A DNA stretch of 33,299 nucleotides from Mnemiopsis leidyi (GCA_000226015.1 JH153550.1:1-33299); one strand, 5' to 3'. Positions 26,072-33,218 are shown, counted from the first letter of the stretch. Notes: generated from the letters alone by a model not told the origin. Made by a program: numbers and translations.

Positions 26072-26724
26072 ACAGTAACTCCTAAAGGTATATCCAAAAA
26101 TACTTCTGTAAATTTATGTCTCAATTTCTGGAGAGAAGAGTGCTAAAATTAGGGGACCCAGCACACTTCTCTCTAGCTGTACATAGTTCCAATATCCAGT
26201 GACGTTGTCTTACTTATTAGCACGGTGTTACATCCGCGCCATCTTACCTTTAATTTCATGGAAATATTTTTTGACATGTTTTCTCGGAAGAATACGTCCT
26301 CGTTCTTGAAACCAAGGGGAAACGGGGTTAACACTATATTCACTGGGAAAGTTGAACAAGTGGTTGTTAGGCGTATCATTAGTCACCGTCCACAAAAAGC
26401 TTCTTATCGAATGAGGAGCTTTTGGTATTACAGATTTCATTGGTTTATAGCGAAATCTTCAGATCTCTATGCCAGTTGAACCGCTTCCCAAATGCCAAAT
26501 GATATCATTATATCTTTCACACTGGCCTACCTTTGGTTAAAAATGCTAAGACAGTGCAGTAAATTCAGTATTCATCACTTATTCTTCTCTGAATTACAAT
26601 GTCGGCAAGAGCCACTCTCGAGTCATTTGCCTTCGATTATCTTTTTATCGTCCACTTCACAATGTAAGGCGCAAGCAAATACCGAGTTCTTGTGAAAACT
26701 TAACTTTGAATTTGTGCCAACTGC
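26072..26724. repeat. Direct repeat, right copy (LTR-like), cut by the virus-like element
   Basis: The same-orientation partner of 22,792-23,863. It carries an extra 18 bp at 26,143-26,160, exactly between the arms GAGAGAAGAGTGC and GCACACTTCTCTC of an inverted repeat that abut in the left copy. Similarity to the left copy stops abruptly after AACTGC at 26,724, where the virus-like element begins. The rest of this repeat should reappear beyond the right end of that element. Confidence 0.6.
26719..26724. other. Predicted insertion site / target duplication (AACTGC)
   Basis: The uninterrupted relative reads AACTGC followed by CAAGTGC at 23,858-23,870. Here AACTGC is followed by AGTAAGAGG. Polintons make 6-bp target duplications and start with AG, so AACTGC is the expected duplicated hexamer. 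The second copy lies outside the window. Confidence 0.5.
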
Positions 26725-26754
26725 AGTAAGAGGAAATTACCCCTCTCTGCACAC

Positions 26755-27455
26755 ACATTTTCTAATGCACACATTTTCCGATACTTCAAAAAATTTTGCG
26801 CATTTCCGACACTTCAAAAAATTTTGCGCATTTCCGACACTTCAAAAAATTTTGAGCTTTTCCGACACTTCAAAAAATTTCACGAATTTTCAGGACTTGT
26901 AAAAATTTTTTGACTTTTTCTAACACTAGTTAAAATTTTTGGTTTTTTCTGACACTTGTAAAAATTTCACAAATTTTCAGGACTAAAAATTTTACGGATA
27001 TTCAGGACTGGTAAAAAATAACTTTTGACTTTATACAGCGAGCCCTCTTCGAACCGAGCTTATAAAATTTTTTTCTTTCTTTAAAGTTGGGACTTTTGTT
27101 CTGCAATATTTTCCTGCTTCAGTGTTGGAGCTAGAGTTTTTTGTATAAGCCGCGTAAAAATTTTTGACTTTTTCTGACACTTGTAAAAATTTTGAGGATT
27201 TTCAACACTTCAAAAAATTTTTGACTTTCTCTGACACTTGTAAAACTTTCACAAATTTTCAGGACTTGTAAAAATTTAACGGATACTCAGAGTTTATGAA
27301 TCAGTTTTTTTCTGACACTTGTAAAAATTTCACGAATTGTCGACACTTGTAAAAATTTCACAAATTTTCGACACTTGTAAAAATTTCACGAATTTTCTGA
27401 CACTTGTAAAAATTTCACAAATTTTCAGGACTTGTAAAAATTTTTGTGAATTTTC
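26755..27455. repeat. ~28-bp tandem repeats in the element's terminal region
   Basis: Two blocks (about 26,755-27,010 and 27,160-27,455) contain some fifteen variants of a unit made of TTTTCNGACACTTGTAAAAA followed by TTTCACAAA. The first block begins with the variant CGACACTTCAAAAAATTTTG. A unique ~120-bp spacer separates them. They lie between the element's left end and its first gene, where Polinton-type terminal inverted repeats often carry subrepeats. Confidence 0.85.
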
Positions 27456-27471
27456 GAGAATACTTTTTTGC

Positions 27472-27478
27472 TATTTAA
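27472..27478 (+). promoter_or_regulatory. Possible TATA element (TATTTAA) for the first plus-strand gene
   Basis: It lies 56 bp before the ATG at 27,528. A second AT-rich candidate, TATAAA at 27,511, seems too close to the ATG. Assignment is weak. Confidence 0.3.
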
Positions 27479-27527
27479 CGCACAATCTTCGTTTTCTACC
27501 TCATTTCTTTTATAAACAATTTTTACA

Positions 27528-27794
27528 ATGTCTGATGTTCTGGTTCAAGATGGATATTACAGAGGTTTTGTTATTGGGCTCATGAAATTACTTTCTGTGC
27601 ATAGTTTTTCTTCAACAAGAGCTTATAGATTGGAATTATTTTACCTGGAAGAAGATAGAACTTTAAGGGCGAGAATTTTTGAAAGTGCTCTTGTTTTCAA
27701 CAGAGTTTCCAATTTAAAAGTAGGTAAAAATTATGTTGTAGTTGGATGGCTAACACCAACCAATAATATTATAGAAGTGGTTGATATCAATTAG
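27528..27794 (+). CDS. Small OB-like protein (single domain)
   Basis: 88 residues, no signal peptide or membrane segment. Its second half, from LELFYLEEDRTLRARIF (residues 35-51) to VGKNYVVVGWLTP (65-77) and VVDIN, matches the end of the 201-residue protein three genes on in spacing and key residues (LEL, IF, VG, VVGW-P, DI). That protein also bears a zinc ribbon, so this is probably a stand-alone paralogue of its C-terminal domain. The alternating hydrophobic pattern and position suggest an OB-fold nucleic-acid-binding protein, possibly a single-stranded DNA binder. This is inference, not family recognition. The next gene starts two bases after its stop. Confidence 0.65.
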   Translation: MSDVLVQDGYYRGFVIGLMKLLSVHSFSSTRAYRLELFYLEEDRTLRARIFESALVFNRVSNLKVGKNYVVVGWLTPTNNIIEVVDIN

Positions 27795-27796
27795 AA

Positions 27797-28273
27797 ATGC
27801 AAGACATACGTAACCTATCAATTGAAGATCTCCTCGATAAGCTGAAAGAGCACCATCTTTGTTCATGTTATGAAACTACAGCACAATGTAAATCTCGACG
27901 CAAAATGTTTGAAAAGCGTTTGTTTTTGCATGTTCAAGAGAAGGGAGAACCTCCCCTACATCAAGTTGATACCAACGGGAGTGAATACTTTTTACTCGAT
28001 ATAGATTTACCACAGACTTGGAGCCCTGGCAAATCAATACTGATAAAGACATCAACTAAAAAAACTAAAAAATTTGTTCGATTTAAACAAACTGAAATAT
28101 TTGGAAACGAAACCATCTATCCATACTGCGTTGAAAAGTACAATCACAACACTAAAGGTCAGCATCTTCATGCACCAGAGTGTTCTAATGCGAACGCAGA
28201 GACGGTTGACGTGTTAGGACAGTACAAATGGATGAATAGAAAGTCTTTGATAGAAGGAAGACATGCTATATAA
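27797..28273 (+). CDS. 158-residue protein with LEM-like N-terminus
   Basis: Residues 5-42 (LSIEDLLDKLKEHH, then SRRKMFEKRL) follow the two-helix LEM/SAP-like pattern: a short acidic helix, a leucine-rich helix, and a second helix with RRK-hydrophobic-F/Y-x-KKL. LEM domains in animal nuclear-envelope proteins bind BAF and so chromatin. The remainder has basic and cysteine/histidine-containing segments (YPYCVEKYNH, HLHAPEC) that could bind metal. I do not recognise the whole protein. It follows the first gene with a 2-nt gap. Its last codons and stop (ATA TAA) form the TATA box of the next gene. Confidence 0.65.
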   Translation: MQDIRNLSIEDLLDKLKEHHLCSCYETTAQCKSRRKMFEKRLFLHVQEKGEPPLHQVDTNGSEYFLLDIDLPQTWSPGKSILIKTSTKKTKKFVRFKQTEIFGNETIYPYCVEKYNHNTKGQHLHAPECSNANAETVDVLGQYKWMNRKSLIEGRHAI

Positions 28274-28275
28274 AG
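28267..28275 (+). promoter_or_regulatory. TATA box overlapping a stop codon
   Basis: TATATAAAG, whose central TAA is the stop of the 158-residue gene. It lies 35 bp before the ATG at 28,302, so transcription would begin almost at the start codon. Confidence 0.6.
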
Positions 28276-28301
28276 ATCTAAAGTTCCAGCTCGAGAACAA
28301 G

Positions 28302-28649
28302 ATGCAGGCAAGCACAGTCGATTTTGAAGAGTTCTTTGTTAACTCACCGTCAGAATTTCTAAACGAACTTCACTCTGAACTCTCATACTATCAAAGAACC
28401 AAAGTTATAACCATGTTTGACATTTACCGTATTCGAAAGAGAGTACTCCCTATGTACGATATTTTGATTTCAGCTCAGAGTAAAACCTATGAAGCTATCT
28501 TAAATGTTCACGAAAATATAGTTTTGCAAGCAGTGCGAGAGGAACCAAACCTGTCAGATGTTACTCAGATGGCTAATGAGAACAAATATATGCTACGAAA
28601 TTGTTTTAAGATCTTCCTAAATTCAGTTCCAAGTAACTCTCCTATATAA
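28302..28649 (+). CDS. Helical early protein, unknown
   Basis: 115 residues from ATG 28,302. The frame is open from an earlier ATG at 28,263, which would overlap the previous gene by 11 nt and lie upstream of the TATA box, so the later start is preferred. It is rich in Leu, Glu, Tyr and Arg and predicted largely alpha-helical (residues 15-35, YRIRKRVLPMYDIL, then AILNVHENIVLQAV). No motif is recognised. Its end (ATA TAA) again builds the TATA box for the next gene. The position among DNA-binding-like genes suggests an early role in replication or host interaction. Confidence 0.6.
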   Translation: MQASTVDFEEFFVNSPSEFLNELHSELSYYQRTKVITMFDIYRIRKRVLPMYDILISAQSKTYEAILNVHENIVLQAVREEPNLSDVTQMANENKYMLRNCFKIFLNSVPSNSPI

Positions 28650-28651
28650 AT
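28643..28651 (+). promoter_or_regulatory. TATA box overlapping a stop codon
   Basis: TATATAAAT contains the TAA stop of the preceding gene, just as at 28,267. The presumed ATG is 65 bp downstream at 28,708, leaving a leader of about 35 nt. Confidence 0.6.
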
Positions 28652-28707
28652 GGGTTGGTGAGTAGGAAGCTCATTTCTTGATACAGAACTTTGTTTACGT
28701 TTCAAAT

Positions 28708-29313
28708 ATGGCTCTCTTTCAAAACTATGGAATAATTTGCGAAATAAATCCAAATACAAAGGGATACACCCGCTTGACGATCTCAACGAATGTACCATTT
28801 AAGACAAAGCTGATCAAATTCAATGTTTGGGATACTCTACAGCTAAAGAAACTAGGAAGTACAAGATCCAATGCTATGATACCCTTCAAAGTGGGAGAAG
28901 AAGTATCGGTGCAATATTCCTACAAGGATAGCTATCCTCAACTCGTTAACATGGTTTCAGCTCGCGTTGACAATTGTGCAGTATGTTTTAGTTCACTGAA
29001 GGGCATCGATGCTCAAAGATTTGAGGTTGGATGTGATGGATGTCGATTGATCCCTGAGGATGAACACAAGAAAAGAGTGAATACTCAAATGCAAGTCGTT
29101 TCTAAAACGATAAAGCAGTACTCAAACAGTGCAGGGATTAAACTGGAGCTCTACAGTGAAAGTGATAACAAAGCCTTTGCTCCGGTTATTTTCCCAAATA
29201 ACTTTACATTCCAAACAGCTGAAAATATGGAAGTCGGACAAAAATGTTGGGTTGTTGGATGGATTGCTCCAAATGGAAAGTTTCTTGATGTAATTGATAT
29301 TAGTTGTTATTGA
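28708..29313 (+). CDS. Two-domain OB-like protein with central zinc ribbon, probable ssDNA-binding protein
   Basis: 201 residues from ATG 28,708; the frame continues upstream without an ATG to about 28,678. An N-terminal beta-rich domain (about 1-88) is followed by a four-cysteine ribbon, C90-x2-C93-x15-C109-x2-C112. A C-terminal domain (about 140-198) is homologous to the 88-residue protein at 27,528 (shared VG-VVGW-P and V-DI). An OB / zinc ribbon / OB layout is typical of single-stranded DNA-binding and replication proteins such as RPA-like and viral SSBs. I infer such a role but cannot name a family. A polyadenylation signal follows at 29,354. Confidence 0.7.
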   Translation: MALFQNYGIICEINPNTKGYTRLTISTNVPFKTKLIKFNVWDTLQLKKLGSTRSNAMIPFKVGEEVSVQYSYKDSYPQLVNMVSARVDNCAVCFSSLKGIDAQRFEVGCDGCRLIPEDEHKKRVNTQMQVVSKTIKQYSNSAGIKLELYSESDNKAFAPVIFPNNFTFQTAENMEVGQKCWVVGWIAPNGKFLDVIDISCY

Positions 29314-29353
29314 TTTTAACTTATGTCTTGATGAATTTTGTTTCATTTGTACA

Positions 29354-29359
29354 AATAAA
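29354..29359 (+). terminator. Polyadenylation signal AATAAA at the convergence point
   Basis: AATAAA lies 41 bp after the last plus-strand stop codon and just 11 bp before the end of the convergent protease gene, so the two transcripts must overlap or end back to back here. Confidence 0.65.
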
Positions 29360-29369
29360 AAAATCTCAT

Positions 29370-29837
29370 TCAAATTATTGAAGAAACAAAATTTAATGCT
29401 ACAGAATCATTCTTGCTAAAATCTTGTGAGTATTCACTTAAAAAATCTTCATAATCTAATCCCAAACTAAACACATAGATAAAATGAATGCAAAAGTATC
29501 CACATGCTTTGCTACTCCAATCTTGAATTCGATAGTTTGTGTATCTAACAAATCTAAACTTTTCTGCTATATTTTTAAAATATTTAGGTAGTGTTTCATC
29601 TTTTGGTGATCGTCCAAACGAATCAAAGAAGCATACTGTATCATCTTTTGCAACCCATGCACACCAATGTTCTCCATTTTCATCATGCTCTTCAGTGTTT
29701 GAAATGAAAGAATAAAACCGCTTGGTAGATGTAGGTGAGAAGCAAGAGGGGTAGGTACCAATATAGTTTTTACTTGTCACGTTTGTAGCAAAAAGAATAT
29801 CGTTCAGTTGTGTTGTAGTGAGAGGTTGAATCATCAT
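29370..29837 (-). CDS. Adenain-type cysteine protease (clan CE)
   Basis: 155 residues, shorter than the roughly 200 of adenovirus adenain but with all active-site positions. His57 lies in EHWCAW and Asp72 in FFDSFG. The oxyanion Gln105 is in QDWSSKACGYFC, with the catalytic Cys112 in the same motif. The N-terminal LTTTQLNDIL helix and the loop ending in a TYPSCF-like turn are also typical. Such enzymes cut capsid and core precursors during virion maturation. The start codon overlaps the stop of the capsid gene (ATGA), implying translation from the same transcript by reinitiation. Two candidate substrates are encoded upstream. A SUMO/Ulp1-like host enzyme is unlikely given the size and context. 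Confidence 0.88.
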   Translation of the reverse strand: MMIQPLTTTQLNDILFATNVTSKNYIGTYPSCFSPTSTKRFYSFISNTEEHDENGEHWCAWVAKDDTVCFFDSFGRSPKDETLPKYFKNIAEKFRFVRYTNYRIQDWSSKACGYFCIHFIYVFSLGLDYEDFLSEYSQDFSKNDSVALNFVSSII

Positions 29838-31414
29838 TCGATGATGCGTACAATACGATTGGAATCTATCTGAATTTGTCTGTCAAAGACAGCATAAACA
29901 ATTAGAATAAGATCTTCTGGAAAAGTGTCAGTTCCGAGATCTATTTCGACGCTGGTACTTGCTTTCTCTTGCAGATTCAGATGTCGATCATTTATATTAG
30001 ATCTGTCAGCACCAAAGCTTATTGCGGTCATAAAGTTCAAATGGAAATTGTTTTCGTTGATAAGACATGATCCTTGAGTATCTTTTCCCAGGGTGTGGTA
30101 CAGCTGACGCAAGTACTCTCCAAAATCTTTAAACTGGTAATCGTTATCTCCTATTTTCCTAATTGTCCCTACTTCCAAGGGATCTGCAAAGATTGGAACG
30201 CCATCGCGATAAAGTTGAAACTTTTTGTAAGGTACCATAATGAAAGGATTCGAGGGTTTGTATCCCTCAAAGTCCCGGCTTCGTTGCAGCATAAAGAATG
30301 CATAGGGTGGAAGAATAGAATCTGCAAAAATATCGTTAATTCTAACGATTCTTGATGATTGAGTTACTGGACGTACGATGATTTCAGGTCTGGATATAAA
30401 GTATGGAATAGGATCTTTTCGTAACCTCTCCTCAATAAGTTCTAAAATCTCATCTCTCACTCGATAGTAAGTCACGTTTAGGTGACAATCTTCAATCACT
30501 AAACTGTAACCAGCATCTGCATTGCACAACAGTAAAAAATCGTCTGTATTCTTGGTGAGACTCATTCTCAAATTCATATTTGTTGGTAAACATTTGGTGG
30601 TGTTTAGTAATGGACAGTGAAATTTAGAACTTAAAGTTACACTTTTTCCATTATTGAAGAGGGTACTTCTTTTGCTGGCTGCTGGATTGGCTTGAGTAGG
30701 AACCCAGCTTTGAAGTTGAGACATTTTATTCTCATATGCTATTTCAAGCTCATCACCCTCCAAATCGTTGAAATATGTTGCGATGTACGCCTTCTTTGCA
30801 TCAACGTTAAATGGATATTCAGATACAAATGCAGCATCTCTTTTTGCAGCAAGTCCCTCAGCGAGATTTTCATATCCTGAAACAGATACAACGCCATCCC
30901 ACAATGTTATGTTTTTATCAATTGTATCCCATTTCCAGAATGTTCTGAGACTTTCAGCAGATTTTTTTGATACTCCTTCGTCCATAAGGAACCCCTCATT
31001 GTAAAGCAGATAACCTTCTCGATTTTGGTCTGAACTTAGGGCTTGGTTCAGAAAACTCTGGTAAGCATAAGCATTCCGCATACTTTGACATAGTTCAGTG
31101 CGATTCCCTGTAACAACTGACACTTCCCCCCACAAACTATTGGCAATGTTGTTGATAACTGATACATTCTTAAATCTAGATGTAATCTCTTGACCATTTT
31201 GCAATAGTTTAACCTTGGTGATTATTTGCAAGTCAGTCAAAAGTCCTTTTGGTTGAGGTGGTATATTAAAATTTATTGGGCCTTCATTAAACAGGTTAGT
31301 TACAGGCCACACTTTCAGATCATAGGTCTCTTGGATAGAAACTTGAGTAGGTGTATCGTTCCATAAAAGTAAGGATGATGACATAGAATCACTAGAGTTT
31401 ATAAATTTCGCCAT
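29834..31414 (-). CDS. F54H12.2-family capsid-like protein, probable major capsid protein
   Basis: 526 residues without signal peptide or membrane helix. The sequence is beta-rich, with an N-terminal region opening on a TPTQVSIQETYDLKVWPV-type segment, a central KFHCPLL motif, NPFIMVPYKKFQLYRDG, and a conserved end (LILIVYAVFDRQIQIDSNR). I recognise this as the family annotated in animal genomes as uncharacterised protein F54H12.2-like, which recurs next to adenain-like proteases in Polinton/adintovirus-type elements. A double-jelly-roll (hexon-like) capsid role is inferred from size, fold pattern and context, not proven. It overlaps the upstream small basic gene by 16 nt and the protease by 4 nt. 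Confidence 0.75.
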   Translation of the reverse strand: MAKFINSSDSMSSSLLLWNDTPTQVSIQETYDLKVWPVTNLFNEGPINFNIPPQPKGLLTDLQIITKVKLLQNGQEITSRFKNVSVINNIANSLWGEVSVVTGNRTELCQSMRNAYAYQSFLNQALSSDQNREGYLLYNEGFLMDEGVSKKSAESLRTFWKWDTIDKNITLWDGVVSVSGYENLAEGLAAKRDAAFVSEYPFNVDAKKAYIATYFNDLEGDELEIAYENKMSQLQSWVPTQANPAASKRSTLFNNGKSVTLSSKFHCPLLNTTKCLPTNMNLRMSLTKNTDDFLLLCNADAGYSLVIEDCHLNVTYYRVRDEILELIEERLRKDPIPYFISRPEIIVRPVTQSSRIVRINDIFADSILPPYAFFMLQRSRDFEGYKPSNPFIMVPYKKFQLYRDGVPIFADPLEVGTIRKIGDNDYQFKDFGEYLRQLYHTLGKDTQGSCLINENNFHLNFMTAISFGADRSNINDRHLNLQEKASTSVEIDLGTDTFPEDLILIVYAVFDRQIQIDSNRIVRIIE

Positions 31415-31731
31415 TTTCTTCTCTTTGAGTGATGTTTGTGAGTCACTTGAGTTTTAGCTAAACGCTTTAACCTTTTTGATCCTTCTTTTGCTCCGACGGC
31501 AAGTAGTTCTTTACCTGCAGCAACTGCTATTGGTTTTGCTGTTTTAGTAGCTGCTTTTATAGCCTGGCTAGCGAGTGGTAATGCCTTTTTCAATAGAGAA
31601 CCAAGAAAACTTCCTATACCTTCACCTTGCATACCATAAATGTAACGATCCATTTCCATTGAACCCCCCTGCTGTACAAAAACAGCACGGTATGGTTTAT
31701 TCCTCAGATAGTTAGAATTGAATTCTTCCAT
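31399..31731 (-). CDS. Adenovirus pVI/pX-like core precursor with protease motifs
   Basis: 110 residues. After an N-terminal stretch come QQGGS (20-24) and MQGEG (34-38). The second matches the adenain consensus (M/I/L)xGx-G exactly; the first resembles the xxGG-x class. Then follows an amphipathic, glycine- and alanine-rich helix region (FLGSLLKKALPLASQAIKAA, 42-61), like the membrane-lytic helix of pVI-type proteins. The tail is very basic (KRLKRLAK, HHSKRRKWR), suited to DNA binding. It is probably a virion-interior protein matured by the protease two genes on. It has its own TATA box at 31,758-31,766. Confidence 0.65.
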   Translation of the reverse strand: MEEFNSNYLRNKPYRAVFVQQGGSMEMDRYIYGMQGEGIGSFLGSLLKKALPLASQAIKAATKTAKPIAVAAGKELLAVGAKEGSKRLKRLAKTQVTHKHHSKRRKWRNL

Positions 31732-31746
31732 TGTTGATGTTATCTT

Positions 31747-32514
31747 TTAGTTGGTTTCCTTATATAGACTAGAAGAACGTAGTTTTAGAGTAACTATGGT
31801 TTTGAAAGAAGGACTAAACTCCAAAAATTTACCGTTGATATCCCGTAACTCAATCAAAATATTTGAAAATTCTTTAACATTTATTGAAACAAAACTAGGG
31901 TGAGGTTGCTGAAAAAAATTCCACCCGGGATTTGATCTCAAAGGTATGACAGAGGCTATTCTAGATAGTCTTCCGTTTATGTAAGAGTTCTCAATGATGT
32001 TTATGTACACAAATACCGGAATTTGCTGTTCCTCAAATAGTATGTTACTTAGGTTATGTGTTCCGTTTAAATCGCTTTGAGCACCAAGAATTCCCCAAGG
32101 AGAATCGTCTTTATTCTTAATGTAGAGATTGTTCAATCGCAATTGAACAATTTGCCTTTGTTTGTCATAGGCCACACTTAATCTTCTCGATGATTTTAAT
32201 ACTTCGGAAACTTCGTCTTCAATCGCTAGACATACGGCATAGCTAGAAGGATAAAATCCTGTTGGTATTTCAGCTACTTGTTGCTCTAATTGCCGTGTTC
32301 TTCGCTCAGTTAAACTTGAAATCTCGTCATGAGCGAGCTTGTGAAAATAAATTTTGTTGTTTCCATTAGTGATGTTGAATATCTGACCATGAAAAATTGA
32401 TGTTATGGCAATCTCTGCATCTTCTTTAAGTCTTACAGGTTTAATTTGCGTCAAGAGTTGAGATTGAATGTCACCATGACTACCAACAGCGATTATGTTG
32501 TGGATGTTATTCAT
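31747..32514 (-). CDS. 255-residue late protein, unrecognised
   Basis: A beta-rich protein starting NNIHNIIAVGSHGDIQSQLL, no membrane segment. It sits between two TATA boxes in the late block: its own at 32,539-32,547, and that of the next gene inside its last codons. Similar-looking proteins accompany the F54H12.2-type capsid gene in related elements, to the best of my recollection, so a minor capsid (penton-like) or fibre-type role is possible. I cannot name a family from sequence alone. The frame is intact. Confidence 0.6.
   Translation of the reverse strand: MNNIHNIIAVGSHGDIQSQLLTQIKPVRLKEDAEIAITSIFHGQIFNITNGNNKIYFHKLAHDEISSLTERRTRQLEQQVAEIPTGFYPSSYAVCLAIEDEVSEVLKSSRRLSVAYDKQRQIVQLRLNNLYIKNKDDSPWGILGAQSDLNGTHNLSNILFEEQQIPVFVYINIIENSYINGRLSRIASVIPLRSNPGWNFFQQPHPSFVSINVKEFSNILIELRDINGKFLEFSPSFKTIVTLKLRSSSLYKETN
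31758..31766 (-). promoter_or_regulatory. TATA box for the core/capsid/protease block
   Basis: TATATAAGG on the minus strand, inside the last codons of the 255-residue gene and 35 nt before the ATG at 31,731. The three genes after it overlap one another, so one transcript may serve all three. Confidence 0.6.
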
Positions 32515-32538
32515 TTTAACAAAACAATTAAAACACTT

Positions 32539-32547
32539 CTTTTTATA
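32539..32547 (-). promoter_or_regulatory. TATA box for the 255-residue late gene
   Basis: TATAAAAAG on the minus strand. It begins two bases after the stop codon of the 103-residue gene and 33 nt before the ATG at 32,514. Confidence 0.6.
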
Positions 32548-32548
32548 G

Positions 32549-32860
32549 CTAAAATGTTATACCACATTCTCTTAGTCCACAAAAAACAGTTTCATAACAG
32601 ATCTTAAAGTTACCCTTTGTGCAGTCATTTACGAAATCATCAAATTTAATTTTTGTTGGTTTATTTCTAATTAAAATAAATCCATCTTTATTCCTTTGTA
32701 CACCAGCTTTTGCAAGTTTGATCAGTAGCTCATTATAGTTGAACTGAGGAAAGATTCCTTCCGGAAGTTCTATAGTTTTTATTTGATCAGATATCCCCTC
32801 TGTAGGTAAAAGTAGGTATACATCTGTGCATTTTGAGGGTGATAGAATGTAGCGAGACAT
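32549..32860 (-). CDS. 103-residue late protein, unrecognised
   Basis: A small mixed alpha/beta protein with five cysteines, starting MSRYILSPSKCTDVYLLLPT and containing IELPEGIFPQFNYNELLIKL. No known motif is recognised. It starts one base after the stop of the preceding core-like gene (TAA A ATG), so both are probably on one transcript. It ends two bases before the TATA box of the next gene. Confidence 0.6.
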   Translation of the reverse strand: MSRYILSPSKCTDVYLLLPTEGISDQIKTIELPEGIFPQFNYNELLIKLAKAGVQRNKDGFILIRNKPTKIKFDDFVNDCTKGNFKICYETVFCGLRECGITF

Positions 32861-32861
32861 T

Positions 32862-33218
32862 TTAGATAACTGATTTAAGTATCCCGCCGAGTATTGGTAG
32901 AACTGTGCTCAGTATAGTAGCTAGTGATCCACCTTTCTGTGCTATAAGTTTGCGTTTCATACCAGCTCCTTTTAAAGCACTTGTTGATTTAATAATTCGC
33001 CTATGCTTCTTCAAAGTCTTATACTGTTTACCATCCAGCTCAAGTTTTTTGTTTGCTAGCAGATCGAACACAACACCGAGAACTTTGAAAAGTTCAGCAG
33101 GTGAATGCTTAAGAATAATTTTACGATTCTTTAGATCGCTAGTTGCTAGCTTTTCCAAGATGTATCTATGTTTTTTTAACATATCTAGTTGCTTTACAGA
33201 TAAACGCTTGGAAGCCAT
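32862..33218 (-). CDS. Small basic core-like protein with protease motifs
   Basis: 118 residues from ATG 33,218; the frame extends two codons further only through a TTG. The first 80 residues are lysine-rich and helical (KQLDMLKKHRYILEKL, YKTLKKHRRIIK). Then come LKGAG (82-86), an exact match to the adenain consensus (M/I/L)xGx-G, and QKGGS (94-98), the same kind of site as QQGGS in the other core-like protein. The C-terminal peptide LATILSTVLPILGGILKSVI is hydrophobic and glycine-containing, resembling the pX/pVI-type peptides of adenovirus-like elements. A virion-core precursor is inferred. Confidence 0.65.
   Translation of the reverse strand: MASKRLSVKQLDMLKKHRYILEKLATSDLKNRKIILKHSPAELFKVLGVVFDLLANKKLELDGKQYKTLKKHRRIIKSTSALKGAGMKRKLIAQKGGSLATILSTVLPILGGILKSVI

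Noticed and set aside
26755..27455. CRISPR-like spacing of repeats
   Set aside because: Units are contiguous degenerate tandem repeats without unique spacers, in eukaryotic DNA.
27337..27585. 82-codon ORF starting in the tandem repeats
   Set aside because: Its first half is repeat translation (ISQIF, CKNF) and its end overlaps the real gene at 27,528 in another frame.
29567..29761. 64-codon ORF inside the protease gene
   Set aside because: Another frame of the protease, which carries the conserved His, Asp, Gln and Cys.
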